DNA from: Corallococcus sp. AS-1-6
Lineage (GTDB): Bacteria; Myxococcota; Myxococcia; Myxococcales; Myxococcaceae
DNA: 64,000 nucleotides
Direction of reading: 5' to 3'
Assembly: GCF_020037015.1 (NCBI RefSeq)
Contig: NZ_JAIQDE010000016.1
Span: forward strand, 1-64,000
In this document: one piece after another, positions 1 to 10,491 of the stretch
How the letters are laid out: each line of letters starts with the position of its first letter
Numbering within the stretch: the stretch's first letter is position 1
The notes under the pieces: generated by a model
What the model was told of the DNA's origin: nothing
The model's database searches: none
The model's input: the letters and a program-made list of their open reading frames with translations, nothing else
Translations under genes and position numbers: made by a program

Positions 1-1
1 C

Positions 2-46
2 TACCCGCTAATGGCGCAGGCGGCAGTAGACAAGGCCGCCGCCTGA
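2..46 (+). CDS. C-terminal end of an unidentified gene (partial)
   Basis: Reading from base 2 gives a short open tail, YPLMAQAAVDKAAA, that stops at TGA 44-46. It would be the last 14 codons of a gene lying to the left of the window and running towards the efflux operon. The Ala-rich end suits a real protein C-terminus, but the stretch is too short to test codon bias. It could equally be non-coding. Bases 47-73 hold no clear terminator. Confidence 0.3.
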   Translation, partial: YPLMAQAAVDKAAA

Positions 47-73
47 ACCATTCAGAATCCCTGTGTCGGCGTA

Positions 74-3000
74 CTAGCCGGCCTTGCGGAGACTCTTCGC
101 GCCGGGCACCACGCGCAGCAACTGCGCGGGCATCCGGTCCACGACCTGCTCCGTGAAGCGGGCGAAGATGCGGAAGAGCACCGGCAGCAGCACCAGCGTC
201 AGCGCGCACGCGGAGATGGTTCCGGACACGATGACGATGGCCAGGGGCTTCTGCATCTCCGAGCCGATGCCGTTGCTCAAGCAGGCCGGCACCAGGCCCA
301 GCGCCGCCAGCGCGGCGGTCATCAGCACCGGGCGCAGGCGTTCACGGCTGCCGTGGAGGATGGCGTCGTCCAGCGACTCTCCGGCCTCCCTCCGCTCCGC
401 GATGGCGCTCATCACCAGCACGCCGTTGAGCGCCGCCTGTCCGATGAGCGCGATGAAGCCCACCGCCGCCGCCACGCTCAGCGGCATGCCCGCCCAGTAC
501 AGGCCGAACACGCCTCCCATCAGCGCGAAGGGCACGTTGAGCAGCGTCACCACCGCGCGGCCGAACGAGTTGAAGGCCTTGAAGAGCAAGAGCAGCGTGA
601 GCACCAGCGCCACCGGCAGCACGGTGAGGAGCCGGTCCATCGCGCGCTCCTTGCTCTCGAACTCGCCGCCCCACTCGACGCTCGTCCCGGCGGGGGGCGG
701 GGCCTCCTTCTCCACCAGCGCCTGCGCGTCCTTCACGAAGGAGCCCAGGTCCCGGCCCCGCACGTTCATGCGCACGCCGATGTAGCGCCGGCCGTTCTCG
801 CGGTTGATGGAGGCCCGGCCGAAGCCCGTCTTCACCTGGGCCAGCTCGCTGAGCGGCACCAGCACGCCGCCCTCCACGGGCACGCGCAGGCGGGAGATCT
901 TCTCCACGTCGTCCCGGCTGGACATGGGCAGGCGCATCACCACGTCGAAGCGGCGCTCGCCCTCCCAGAACTCGCTGAGCGGCCGGCCGCCCACCGCCGT
1001 CTGGAAGACGTGCTGGAAGTCGCCCAGCGACATGCCGTGGCGGGCCAGCGCCACGCGGTCCGGGGTCACCTGGATGCTGGGGACCTCGCCGCTCTTCACA
1101 ATGCCCAGGTCCGCGACGCCGTCCACCTTCGACAGCGTGCGCTTCACCTTCTGCGAATACTCCTGGAGCACCTGGAGGTCGTCACCGAAGAGCTTCACCG
1201 CGAGCTGGCCCTGCTGGCCGCTGATGCTCTCGTTCACGTTGTCCCCGATGGGCTGGCTGAAGCTCACCTCCATGCCCGGGACCTCCGACACGGAGCGCTG
1301 GAGGACCTCCAGCACGTCGTCCAGCTTCGGCGTGCTCCTGGGCCACTCGGCGGGTGGCTTGAGCTTCACGAAGAACTCCAGGTTGTTGGTGAGCTTCGCG
1401 TCGGTGCCGTCCTCCGGGCGGCCCAGTTGGCTGAGCACTCCGTCCACCTGCGGCGCCTGGCGCAGCAGGCCTTCGATGCGCGGCACCAGCTTGCGGCCCT
1501 CCGACAGGGAGATGTTCGAGGGCATGGTGAAGGTCAGGTAGAGGCTGCCTTCGTTGAGCGCCGGGAGGAACTCGCTGCCCATGCGCGGCACGAGCGCCCC
1601 CGCGAAGAGCAGGCCCGCCGTGCACACCGCGACCACGGTGCCCGGGTGCTTGAGGCTCCAGGCCAGCACGGGGCCGTAGGCCTTGTCCGCGGCGCGCAGC
1701 ACCGGTGACTCCTTGTGCTTCACCGGCTTGCGGTAGACGAACGACGCCAGCACCGGGATGAGCGTGACGGAGAAGACGAGCGCGCCCAGCAGCGCCGCCA
1801 CCACCGTGTTCGCCATGGGCGCGAAGATGCGGCCCTCCACCCGCTGCAACATGAAGATGGGCAGGTACGCCGCGATGATGATGAGCAGCGAGAACACCGT
1901 GGGGCGCACCACCGCCTTCGTCGCGCGCTGGATGCGCTCGAGCGGGGTCTCTGCCTCGAACTGGTGGCCGGACATCCGCGCCAGGATGCTCTCGATGATG
2001 ACCACGCCTCCGTCCACGATGACGCCGAAGTCCACCGCGCCCATGGACAGCAGGTTGGCCGACATGCCCCGCATCTTCAGGTAGATGAACGACGCCAGCA
2101 GCGAGAGCGGAATCAGGACGCCCACGACGATGGCGGCCCGCAGGTCCAACAGGAAGATGAAGAGGACCAGCGTGACGAGCAGCGCGCCCTCCAGCAGGTT
2201 GTGGCCCACCGTGCGCAACGTCGTGTTCACCAGGTCCGTGCGGTCGTAGAACGGGTCGATGCGCGCGTCCTCCCCCTGGAGGCGGCCGTTCACCGAGTCC
2301 ACCGCGTCACGCACGCGGGAGAGCACCACGGAGGGGTTCTCTCCGCGGCGCATCAGCACGATGCCCTGCACCACGTCACCGTCGCCGTCGCGGCTGACCA
2401 CGCCCTGGCGGGGGGACCAGCCCTCGTTCACGTCCGCCACGTCCTTGAGGAACACGGGCGTGCCTTCGTGCGTGGCCACCCGCACGTCGCGGATGTCGTC
2501 CAGCGAGCGGAAGAGGCCCTCGCTGCGGATGACGAACTGCTCGGAGCCTCGCTCCAGCACGCCGCCGCTCGCGTTCTCCGAGCCGTCCTTCAGCGCGTCC
2601 TCCACGTCGTCCAGCGTGAGGCCGAACGCCGCGAGCCGGGCGGGGTCCGGCTGGATGTGGATCTCCTTGAGGAGGCCTCCGTAGCTGACGACGTCCGCGA
2701 CGCCGTCCACGCGCAGCAGGCCCGGCCGCACCACCCAGTCCTGGAGGGTGCGCAGCTTCATGGGGTCGCCCTTCGCGCCCTTCAGCGTGTAGCGGTAGAT
2801 CTCCCCGATGGGCGTGGCCAGCGGGCCCAGGGAGGGCGTGAGGCCGTCGGGCAGCTCCGCGTCGCGCAGGCGCTCCAGCACCTGGGCCCGGGCGAAGAGC
2901 ACGTCGGTGTTGTCGTTGAAGCTCAGCGTCACGAAGGACAGGCCGAACATGGAGAGGTTGCGCAGGCGCGTCAGGCCCGGGATGCCGTTGAGGGCGCGCT

Positions 3001-3208
3001 CCAGCGGGAGGCCAATCTGGCGCTCCACCTCTTCGGACGGCTGGCCCGGGTAGAGGGTGATGACGTTGACCTGCGTGTCGGTGGGGTCCGGGAAGGCCTC
3101 CACGGTGAGGTCGCGGAAGCAGAACCAGCCCCAGATGGCGGTCAGCAGCGTGAGGAACACCACCGCCGCGCGGTTCTTCAGACTGAAGTCGACGAGCTTT
3201 TCGAACAT
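74..3208 (-). CDS. czcA: Heavy-metal RND efflux transporter, CzcA/CusA family
   Basis: Inner-membrane proton antiporter of the HME-RND family, which moves divalent or monovalent metal ions through a tripartite pump. At 1044 residues it has the normal family length. An N-terminal TM segment (about residues 13-31) precedes a large periplasmic loop, and the first TM bundle carries the HME signature DFGVIVDGGVVIIE near residue 400. A second periplasmic loop starts after GSEFLPALNEGS, and a second TM bundle fills residues 860-1020. The metal (Zn/Co/Cd or Cu/Ag) cannot be assigned from motifs alone. It is the last gene of a czcC-czcB-czcA operon with a 28-nt gap to czcB, controlled by the sigma-54 promoter at 5822-5836. 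Confidence 0.93.
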   Translation of the reverse strand: MFEKLVDFSLKNRAAVVFLTLLTAIWGWFCFRDLTVEAFPDPTDTQVNVITLYPGQPSEEVERQIGLPLERALNGIPGLTRLRNLSMFGLSFVTLSFNDNTDVLFARAQVLERLRDAELPDGLTPSLGPLATPIGEIYRYTLKGAKGDPMKLRTLQDWVVRPGLLRVDGVADVVSYGGLLKEIHIQPDPARLAAFGLTLDDVEDALKDGSENASGGVLERGSEQFVIRSEGLFRSLDDIRDVRVATHEGTPVFLKDVADVNEGWSPRQGVVSRDGDGDVVQGIVLMRRGENPSVVLSRVRDAVDSVNGRLQGEDARIDPFYDRTDLVNTTLRTVGHNLLEGALLVTLVLFIFLLDLRAAIVVGVLIPLSLLASFIYLKMRGMSANLLSMGAVDFGVIVDGGVVIIESILARMSGHQFEAETPLERIQRATKAVVRPTVFSLLIIIAAYLPIFMLQRVEGRIFAPMANTVVAALLGALVFSVTLIPVLASFVYRKPVKHKESPVLRAADKAYGPVLAWSLKHPGTVVAVCTAGLLFAGALVPRMGSEFLPALNEGSLYLTFTMPSNISLSEGRKLVPRIEGLLRQAPQVDGVLSQLGRPEDGTDAKLTNNLEFFVKLKPPAEWPRSTPKLDDVLEVLQRSVSEVPGMEVSFSQPIGDNVNESISGQQGQLAVKLFGDDLQVLQEYSQKVKRTLSKVDGVADLGIVKSGEVPSIQVTPDRVALARHGMSLGDFQHVFQTAVGGRPLSEFWEGERRFDVVMRLPMSSRDDVEKISRLRVPVEGGVLVPLSELAQVKTGFGRASINRENGRRYIGVRMNVRGRDLGSFVKDAQALVEKEAPPPAGTSVEWGGEFESKERAMDRLLTVLPVALVLTLLLLFKAFNSFGRAVVTLLNVPFALMGGVFGLYWAGMPLSVAAAVGFIALIGQAALNGVLVMSAIAERREAGESLDDAILHGSRERLRPVLMTAALAALGLVPACLSNGIGSEMQKPLAIVIVSGTISACALTLVLLPVLFRIFARFTEQVVDRMPAQLLRVVPGAKSLRKAG

Positions 3209-3236
3209 GGGCGTCTTTCGATCCGGCGTGGGGGCG

Positions 3237-4430
3237 TCAGTCCGCCAGTTCGATCTGGTTCTCCAGGAGCAGCGCGCCCCGGGCGACGAACCGGTCTCCG
3301 GAGGCGAGACCTGCGCGCAGCTCCACCTCGCCGTCGCGGCGGCGGCCCGGCGTCACGGCGACGCGCTCCAGGCGGTTCGCGTCACGGGCGACGAAGACCA
3401 CGGAGCGCGCTCCGTCCGTCACCACCGCGCTGTCGGGGACGCGCACGCGCTTGACGCCCTCCGGCGCCGTGGGCGTCACCTCCACGAAGGCGTTGGGGCG
3501 GAAGCGGCGGTCCTGGTTGGGGACGCGCACGCGCACCTCCACGGTGCGGCGCAGCGGATCCACCACCTCCGACACGCGGTCTACCTTGCCGGCGCGGACG
3601 ATGCCGTCCCGCGTGGTGACCGTGACGTCCTGGCCGGGGGACATGTCCAGCGCGTCCGCCTCCTGGAGGTCCGCGACGACCATGACCTGATCCAGGTCGG
3701 AGAGGCGCACGAGCGGCCTGTCCCGGTCCGGCGTCACCTCCTGGCTGGCCACCACGTCCAGGTCCACCACCGTGCCGGAGCGCGGCGCGGTCACCCAGAA
3801 GAGGTTCTCGCCTCGGGAGGACACGCGGAGGCTGCCCTGCTTCGCCCTGGCGGCCTCCAGGGAGAGCTCCGCCTGGCGCAGCTCCGTCCGCGCGGCGAGC
3901 AGCTCCTTCTCCGGGGCGGCTTGCAGGGCCACCAGCGCCTGGAGGCGGTCCGCGTTGCGGCGCTTCTCCGCGAGCTCGGCCTCCGCGCCGCGCTGTTCGC
4001 GCACGAGCTCCGCGAACGCTCCGGAGCGCACGCTGAAGAGGTCGTCCCCCTGCTTCACGCGGTCGCCGGGGCGCACGCGGACCTCCTCCACCCGGCCCGC
4101 GAGCGGGGCGCCCACGGACGCGGTGCGCGCCTCGTCGAACTGCACGCGCGCGGGGGAGGGGAGCGGGGTGAGGGCGGTGCCCTCGGTGGCCACGGCGAGC
4201 TGCACGTAGTGCCACTGGGGGGCTTCGTCCGGCAGGTGCACCGTCTCGCCCTTCACGGTGGGGCCCTGGATGGCGCTCTCGCTCTCCGCGATGGAGTCGG
4301 TGGGGGCCAGCACGTAGAGCAGCGCGCCGGTGCCCAGCAGGCCCGCTCCCGCGAAGGCCATCCAGACCGGGGCGCGGCGCGAGGAGGTGTTGGTGGAGGT
4401 GGGGGCGGCGGAGGTGTCAGGGGTGTTCAT
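3237..4430 (-). CDS. czcB: RND periplasmic adaptor subunit, CzcB/HlyD family
   Basis: Membrane-fusion protein that links the inner-membrane pump to the outer-membrane channel. The 397-residue product has an N-terminal membrane anchor (about residues 22-41). A lipoyl/barrel-sandwich half-motif follows (VRPGDRVKQGDDLF), then a short alpha-hairpin rich in Glu, Arg and Leu (about residues 150-200) and the second lipoyl half (TAPRSGTVVDLDV). Beta-barrel and membrane-proximal domains complete it. I see no His-rich N-terminal metal-binding stretch of the kind known in some CzcB/CusB proteins. It lies 28 nt downstream of czcC and 28 nt upstream of czcA, so the three are almost certainly one transcript. 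Confidence 0.9.
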   Translation of the reverse strand: MNTPDTSAAPTSTNTSSRRAPVWMAFAGAGLLGTGALLYVLAPTDSIAESESAIQGPTVKGETVHLPDEAPQWHYVQLAVATEGTALTPLPSPARVQFDEARTASVGAPLAGRVEEVRVRPGDRVKQGDDLFSVRSGAFAELVREQRGAEAELAEKRRNADRLQALVALQAAPEKELLAARTELRQAELSLEAARAKQGSLRVSSRGENLFWVTAPRSGTVVDLDVVASQEVTPDRDRPLVRLSDLDQVMVVADLQEADALDMSPGQDVTVTTRDGIVRAGKVDRVSEVVDPLRRTVEVRVRVPNQDRRFRPNAFVEVTPTAPEGVKRVRVPDSAVVTDGARSVVFVARDANRLERVAVTPGRRRDGEVELRAGLASGDRFVARGALLLENQIELAD

Positions 4431-4458
4431 GGGAGGGCTTCCAGGGGAGGGAGGGGGT

Positions 4459-5784
4459 TCAGGAGCGGGGGTTGAGCAGCGTGTCCGGCGCGCGCGGTCC
4501 GGCGGCGCTGGCGCGGGCGATGGCGAGGGTGAGGCGGTAGGCGGTCTGGTCCAGGTCGGCCGCGTGCAGCACCAGCTCTCCGTAGGTCCGGCGCGCGAGG
4601 AGCAGGTCCTGCAGCGCCGCGCCTCCGGCCTTCACCGCCGCGTCCAGGCGCTTCACCACGCCCTCGGCCAGCGGCAGCGTCTGGGTGTGGAGCTTCTGGC
4701 GGCGCTCCTGCACCGCTCGCAGTTGCTGGGTCAGCGTGTCCGTCTCTCGCGAGGCCTGGGCCGTGAGCAGCTCCCGGGCGGTCCTCGCGGAGTGGGCGCT
4801 CGCGCTGGCGGCGTGCGCGTCCGCCTGGCCGTGGTCGAAGAGGGGGAGCGGAATCGACAGGCCCACGAAGAGGGAGTTCTGCTGGTTGCCGGAGATCATG
4901 AACTGGTCTCGCGTGTAGCCGGCGCGCACCGTCGGATCCGGGATCCAGCGGCGCCGCGCCAGCGTCAGCGAGGACCGCGCGGAGTCCTCCTGCGCGCTCA
5001 GGGCCCGCAGGTCCGGCCGCGACTCGATGGCGGCGGGCGCGGGCGCCTTGTCGAGCCGCGCGTGGAGGAAGGCCATGGCCCGCTCGTGGCTCCCGAAGGG
5101 CTCACACGGGATGCCCGCGAGCCGCGCGCAGGCGAGCAGCGCGTCCGTGAGCTTCACGCGCTCCTCTCCCAGCGACGCCTCCAGCGACTGCGCCTCCAGC
5201 GTGGAGCGGTCCACGTCCAGCCCCGCGGCGTCGCCGTGCTGCTGCCGGGCGCGTTGCAGGTCGGTGAGCTTCAGCGCGTCGTCGGTGAGCTTCGTCAGCT
5301 CCGCGACGCGCACCTCCGTGGCGGCCACCTCCGCCGCCTGCTCCAGCACGTCGTACGTGCGGGTCCTCAGCGCGGCGTGCACGTCCAGCGTGGTGGCGGA
5401 CAGCGCCGCCTTCGCCGCGTCCTGACGCGGGCCCCGCTTGCCCAGCTCCACCAGCTCCGACACGCCCACGACGTAGTTGGGCACGTCGTCCAGGCGGCGC
5501 AGGCCCGGCGGGTTCGTGGCGCCAATGGGGATGGTGTTCATCGACACGTCCAGCTCCGGGTTCGGCAGCAGGTGCGTGCGCTGGTGGTCCGCTCGCGACG
5601 CCGCGAGGCGGGCGCGGTCGTCCGCGAAGTCCGCGGAGCGCTCCCAGAGGAGCTCCGCCAGACCGTCGTCGTCCGGGAGGGTGGAGAGCAGCAGCGTGGC
5701 GGAGGAGGCGGGGTGCTGCTCGGCACCGGCGGTGAGGCCGAGCAGGGTGCCCAGGGCGAGGAGTGCGGGGAGGGAACGGCGCAA
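4459..5784 (-). CDS. czcC: Outer-membrane efflux protein, CzcC/TolC family
   Basis: Outer-membrane channel component of the metal pump, with two OEP repeats of long amphipathic helices typical of TolC-like proteins. I place the start at TTG 5784, not at the in-frame ATG at 5820. The sigma-54 promoter at 5822-5836 would start transcription near 5810, downstream of that ATG. The TTG has a GGAG eight bases upstream, and from it the protein begins with a clean signal peptide (RRSLPALLALGTLLGLTAGA). This gives 441 residues. First gene of the czcCBA operon. If transcription instead comes from further upstream, the ATG start (453 aa) would be possible. Confidence 0.85.
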   Translation of the reverse strand: MRRSLPALLALGTLLGLTAGAEQHPASSATLLLSTLPDDDGLAELLWERSADFADDRARLAASRADHQRTHLLPNPELDVSMNTIPIGATNPPGLRRLDDVPNYVVGVSELVELGKRGPRQDAAKAALSATTLDVHAALRTRTYDVLEQAAEVAATEVRVAELTKLTDDALKLTDLQRARQQHGDAAGLDVDRSTLEAQSLEASLGEERVKLTDALLACARLAGIPCEPFGSHERAMAFLHARLDKAPAPAAIESRPDLRALSAQEDSARSSLTLARRRWIPDPTVRAGYTRDQFMISGNQQNSLFVGLSIPLPLFDHGQADAHAASASAHSARTARELLTAQASRETDTLTQQLRAVQERRQKLHTQTLPLAEGVVKRLDAAVKAGGAALQDLLLARRTYGELVLHAADLDQTAYRLTLAIARASAAGPRAPDTLLNPRS

Positions 5785-5821
5785 GCGGCAGGCTCCGGTG
5801 AGAATCCGGAAGGCCCCCATC

Positions 5822-5836
5822 GCAAGCCGTGTGCCC
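5822..5836 (-). promoter_or_regulatory. Sigma-54 (-24/-12) promoter of czcCBA
   Basis: On the minus strand this reads GGGCAC-ACGGC-TTGC against the consensus TGGCAC-N5-TTGC. The -24 GG (5835-5834) and the -12 GC (5823-5822) are exactly ten bases apart. Transcription should begin near 5810. The gene directly upstream encodes an NtrC-type sigma-54 activator, which supports the call. Confidence 0.75.
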
Positions 5837-5874
5837 GGCCCGACCCCAGCAAATCCGCGCGGATGCGCCGCCGC

Positions 5875-5945
5875 GCGACTTCAAAATCCTTTCAGTGCCC
5901 GCGACTTCAAAATCCTTTCATCGCGGGCGCTGCAAATCCCTTCAC
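5875..5945 (-). repeat. Direct repeats, probable activator-binding sites (UAS)
   Basis: A 20-bp unit with core TTCAAAATCCTTTCA occurs perfectly at 5875-5894 and 5901-5920 (26-bp period, about 2.5 helical turns). A degenerate third copy lies at about 5927-5945 and overlaps the end of the regulator gene. The copies lie about 65-135 bp upstream of the predicted czcC start, the usual place for NtrC-family enhancer sites. The unit is A+T-richer than its surroundings. Binding by the adjacent regulator is inferred. Confidence 0.7.
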
Positions 5946-7309
5946 TCGTCGCCCAGGCGCTTGAGGAAGGTCGGGTAGGACAGCCCGAGCGCCTTCGCCG
6001 CCTCCATGCGCCGGCCGCCCAGCCGCTCCAGGGCCCAGCGCACGTACGCGCGCTCCAGGTCCTCCATGGGGACGGGCTCCGTGACGCTGAAGGCCCCCGG
6101 CGCCACCGCGGCCGGCGGCTCCCCCTTCACCGCGCCGCTCACGGAGGGCGCGCCGCCCAGCACCTCCAGCTCCAGCTCCGGTCCGGGCTCCAGCACCAGC
6201 GCCCGCTCCAGGATGTTGCGCAGCTCGCGCACGTTGCCCGGGAACGCATAGGCCCCGAGCCTCGCGCGGGCCTTCGCTCCCAGGGTGACGTCGCGCCGGC
6301 CCAGCTCGCGGCCCAGGTCCGCGAGCATCCCTTCCGCCAGCGGGAGGATGTCCTCGCGCCGCTTGCGCAGCGGGGGGATGTCGATGCGGAACACGCCCAG
6401 GCGGAACCAGAGGTCCTCGCGGAAGTTGCCGCCCGACATCTGCTTGGGCAGGTCCCGGTTGGTGGCGGCCACGATGCGCGCGGTGCTCGTCTGCTCCGTG
6501 GTACCGCCCAGCCGGCGGAACCGCCCCGAGTCCAGGAACGTCAGCAGCTTCGCCTGGAGCGGCAGCGGGAGCTCGCCCACCTCATCCAGGAAGAGCACGC
6601 CGCCGTGGGCCACCTCCACCAGCCCGCGCCGCGCGGCGCGCGCGTCCGTGAAGGCGCCCTTCTCGTGGCCGAACAGCTCGCTCTCCACGGTCTGCTCGGG
6701 CAGGGCCGCGCAGTTGATGTGCACGAAGGGCGCGCCCCCGTCCTTCGACGCGAGCGCGTGCAGGTGCCGCGCGAGCTGCTCCTTGCCCACGCCCGTCTCG
6801 CCCAGCAGCAGCACCGGGCTCCGCGGCGACGCGGCGATGCGCTCCAGCATCGCGAACACCCGCTGCATGGCGGCGGACGTAGGGGGCACCAGCCGGCGGC
6901 GGCCGGACAGCTCCGCCTCCGCCGTCTCCAGGCGGTCCCTCAGGCGGCTCGCGTCCACGGCCCGGCGCGCGCGCAGCACCAGGTCCGCCAGCTCCACGGG
7001 CTTGGCCAGGTAGTCCGCAGCGCCCGCCCGCACCGCGTCCACCGCGCTGGCGATGTCCCCGTGCGCCGTCACCATCACCACCGCCACGCCGGGCGCGTGC
7101 GTCCTCAGCTCCGGCAGGAACGCGAGCCCGTCTCCATCCGGCAGGCGGCGGTCCAGCACCACCAGCGCGGGCGTGGCCTTCGCCAGCGACGCGCGGGCCT
7201 CGTGCAGCGAGTGCGCCACCGTGAGGCTGAAGCCCTCGCGTTGCAGCGCCACCGCCGCGATGGAGGAGAAGGCGCGGTCGTCATCCACCAGGAGGACGGG
7301 GAGGCTCAT
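5942..7309 (-). CDS. NtrC-family sigma-54 response regulator of the efflux operon
   Basis: Two-component transcription activator of 455 residues. The receiver domain (1-120) has the acidic pocket DDD at 9-11 and phospho-acceptor Asp53 in VVLDRRLPDGDG. The AAA+ domain has Walker A GETGVGKE, Walker B GGVLFLDEVGE and the sigma-54 contact loop, here GAFTD rather than the usual GAFTGA. A Fis-type helix-turn-helix ends the protein (EAAKALGLSYPTFLKRL). The ATG overlaps the kinase stop codon by 4 nt (ATGA), so the pair is translationally coupled. The czcCBA promoter and repeats follow its stop codon, so this is very likely the operon's activator, in the style of ZraR. The altered GAFTGA loop deserves attention because changes there often impair open-complex formation. 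Confidence 0.92.
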   Translation of the reverse strand: MSLPVLLVDDDRAFSSIAAVALQREGFSLTVAHSLHEARASLAKATPALVVLDRRLPDGDGLAFLPELRTHAPGVAVVMVTAHGDIASAVDAVRAGAADYLAKPVELADLVLRARRAVDASRLRDRLETAEAELSGRRRLVPPTSAAMQRVFAMLERIAASPRSPVLLLGETGVGKEQLARHLHALASKDGGAPFVHINCAALPEQTVESELFGHEKGAFTDARAARRGLVEVAHGGVLFLDEVGELPLPLQAKLLTFLDSGRFRRLGGTTEQTSTARIVAATNRDLPKQMSGGNFREDLWFRLGVFRIDIPPLRKRREDILPLAEGMLADLGRELGRRDVTLGAKARARLGAYAFPGNVRELRNILERALVLEPGPELELEVLGGAPSVSGAVKGEPPAAVAPGAFSVTEPVPMEDLERAYVRWALERLGGRRMEAAKALGLSYPTFLKRLGDE

Positions 7310-8941
7310 GGCCGGGGGGCTCGGGGAAGGTGGAGGAGGAAGAGGCAGCCGTCGGGGAGGCGCTCGAAGGTGAGCTGTCCGCCCTGATGCTCCAGCGCCT
7401 GGCGCGTCATGGCCAGCCCCAGGCCGATGCCCTTGGGCTTGGAGGTGCGGAAGGGCTCGAAGAGGTGGCCTTCCACCTCCGGCGGCGGCCCGCCCCCGTT
7501 GTCCTCCACCGTCACCACCGCGGCGTCCGCGCCCAGGCGGGCGCGCACGCGCACCCGGGGCTCCGCCACCCTGCCCAGGTCCTTGGCCGCCACGGTGGCC
7601 TCCATCGCGTTGCGCACCAGGTTGTCCAGCGCGGTGGTGAGCAGCAGCGGGTCGCACGACAGGGGCGCGACATCCGGGGGCACGTCCACGTCCACGCGCA
7701 CCTCCGCCGCCTCCGGCAGCGAGCGCAGGCCCTCCACCACGTCACGCACCAGTTGCGACAGGTCCACGTCCACGCGGCGCACCACGGGCGGCTTGCCGAA
7801 GTGGAGCAGCGACGTGGCCAGGTGCGCCAGCCGGTCGATTTGACCGTGCAGCGTGCGCACCACGAGCCCGCCCTCGCCCTCCGGGGAGACGAGGCCGGTG
7901 GCGGCCTTGAGGCCGTTGAGGGAGTTCTTCACCTCGTGCGCGATGAGGCTGGCGGCGCTGCCCAGCGCGGCCATCTTCTCCTGCCGGGCGGAGCGCGATT
8001 CGACCTCGCGGAACAGGCCGTAGACGCGGCGCCAGTGGATGGTGAAGAGCACCAGCGTGCCCACCTGGAGCAGCGCCAGCACCAGGAGCTGCACGAGGAA
8101 GCGGTCGCGCAGCCCGGACAGCAGCGCGGTCTCGTCCGCGGCGAGCACCAGGTGCAGCCCCGTGCCGGGCACGGGCGTGGCGGTGAGGAAGGTCTCCCGC
8201 GCCGCGTCCAGGGATGGCGGCCGGACGCCCTCGCGGATGAAGTCGCGCAGCTCCCCGGACGCGCGCGACACGTTGGCCCAGGAGGGCGGCGCGCTCGGCA
8301 GGAAGAGGTCTCCGGAGGCGTTGAGGACGAGCAGCTCCAAATCGTCGCTCAGGGGCCGGCCGCCCGGCAGCGCCGTCCCCGTGTCCAGCAGGCCCGCGAG
8401 CACCGCGGTCGTCTGGCCCGCGCGCACCACCGGCACCGCGACGACGAAGAGGGACGCGCCCGGCGCGATGGCGTCCACCACGGACGTCTGGCGCGCGAGC
8501 ACCTGCTGGAACCAGGGGCGCGTGGCGAAGCCGCCCCGGGCCTGCGCCTCGTCGAGCGGCGGGTCGCTCCAGCGCAGCTTGCCCTGCGCGTCCAGCACCA
8601 TCACGCCCGCGTGGAAGAGGCCGGCGCGGGGCGTGGTGAGGTCCTGGAGGTCCTCGGTGGGCAGCTCGCGCTTCACGTCCGGGCCCACGCCTTCCGACAC
8701 GCGCAGCAGCTCCGTCTGGAGCAGCTTCAGGTGCAGGCCCAGCGCCTCCGCGTAGACGCGGGCCTCGCGCGTCATGCGGGACTGGAACTCCGCGCGGGCC
8801 ACGGCCACGTCGCCGCGGTAGGAGAGCAGCGGCCCCGCGACGGCGACCGCGCCCAACAACACCAGGCCCGCGACGACGGAGCGGACGAACTGCCGCTCCG
8901 CCTGGGCGAGCCCGGGCCGGCCCGAAGGCGCGGCTGGCGTC

Positions 8942-8964
<23 letters not shown>
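7306..8964 (-). CDS. Membrane sensor histidine kinase of the efflux operon
   Basis: Sensor partner of the adjacent NtrC-type regulator, 552 residues. TM1 lies at about residues 28-48. A periplasmic sensor region of about 230 residues (Cache-like by layout) follows, then TM2 at about 285-307. The HisKA domain has the phospho-acceptor His near residue 343 ([13 protein letters not shown]). The HATPase domain shows an N-box ([10 protein letters not shown]), a G1 box (VEDNGGG) and a G2 box ([12 protein letters not shown]). The GTG start lies inside the last 23 nt of purF and has only a weak ribosome-binding site, which suggests coupling to purF translation. The signal is probably periplasmic metal, inferred from the neighbouring pump. 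Confidence 0.9.
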
Positions 8965-10324
<1,360 letters not shown>

Positions 10325-10491
10325 GGCGCGCTGCCTTACCCCTTTCGACCGCGAAGCGGAACAGGAACGCACGCCTTGAAGGTGGGTATTCCACCATCAG
10401 CCGACGTCGGCCCTTGTAGGCCAGGCAAGGTGCCGTCGCCCGAAAGGTGGGAGCCGCCTGGAAGCGCCGAGGGGTTACGCTGCCCTCCGGC

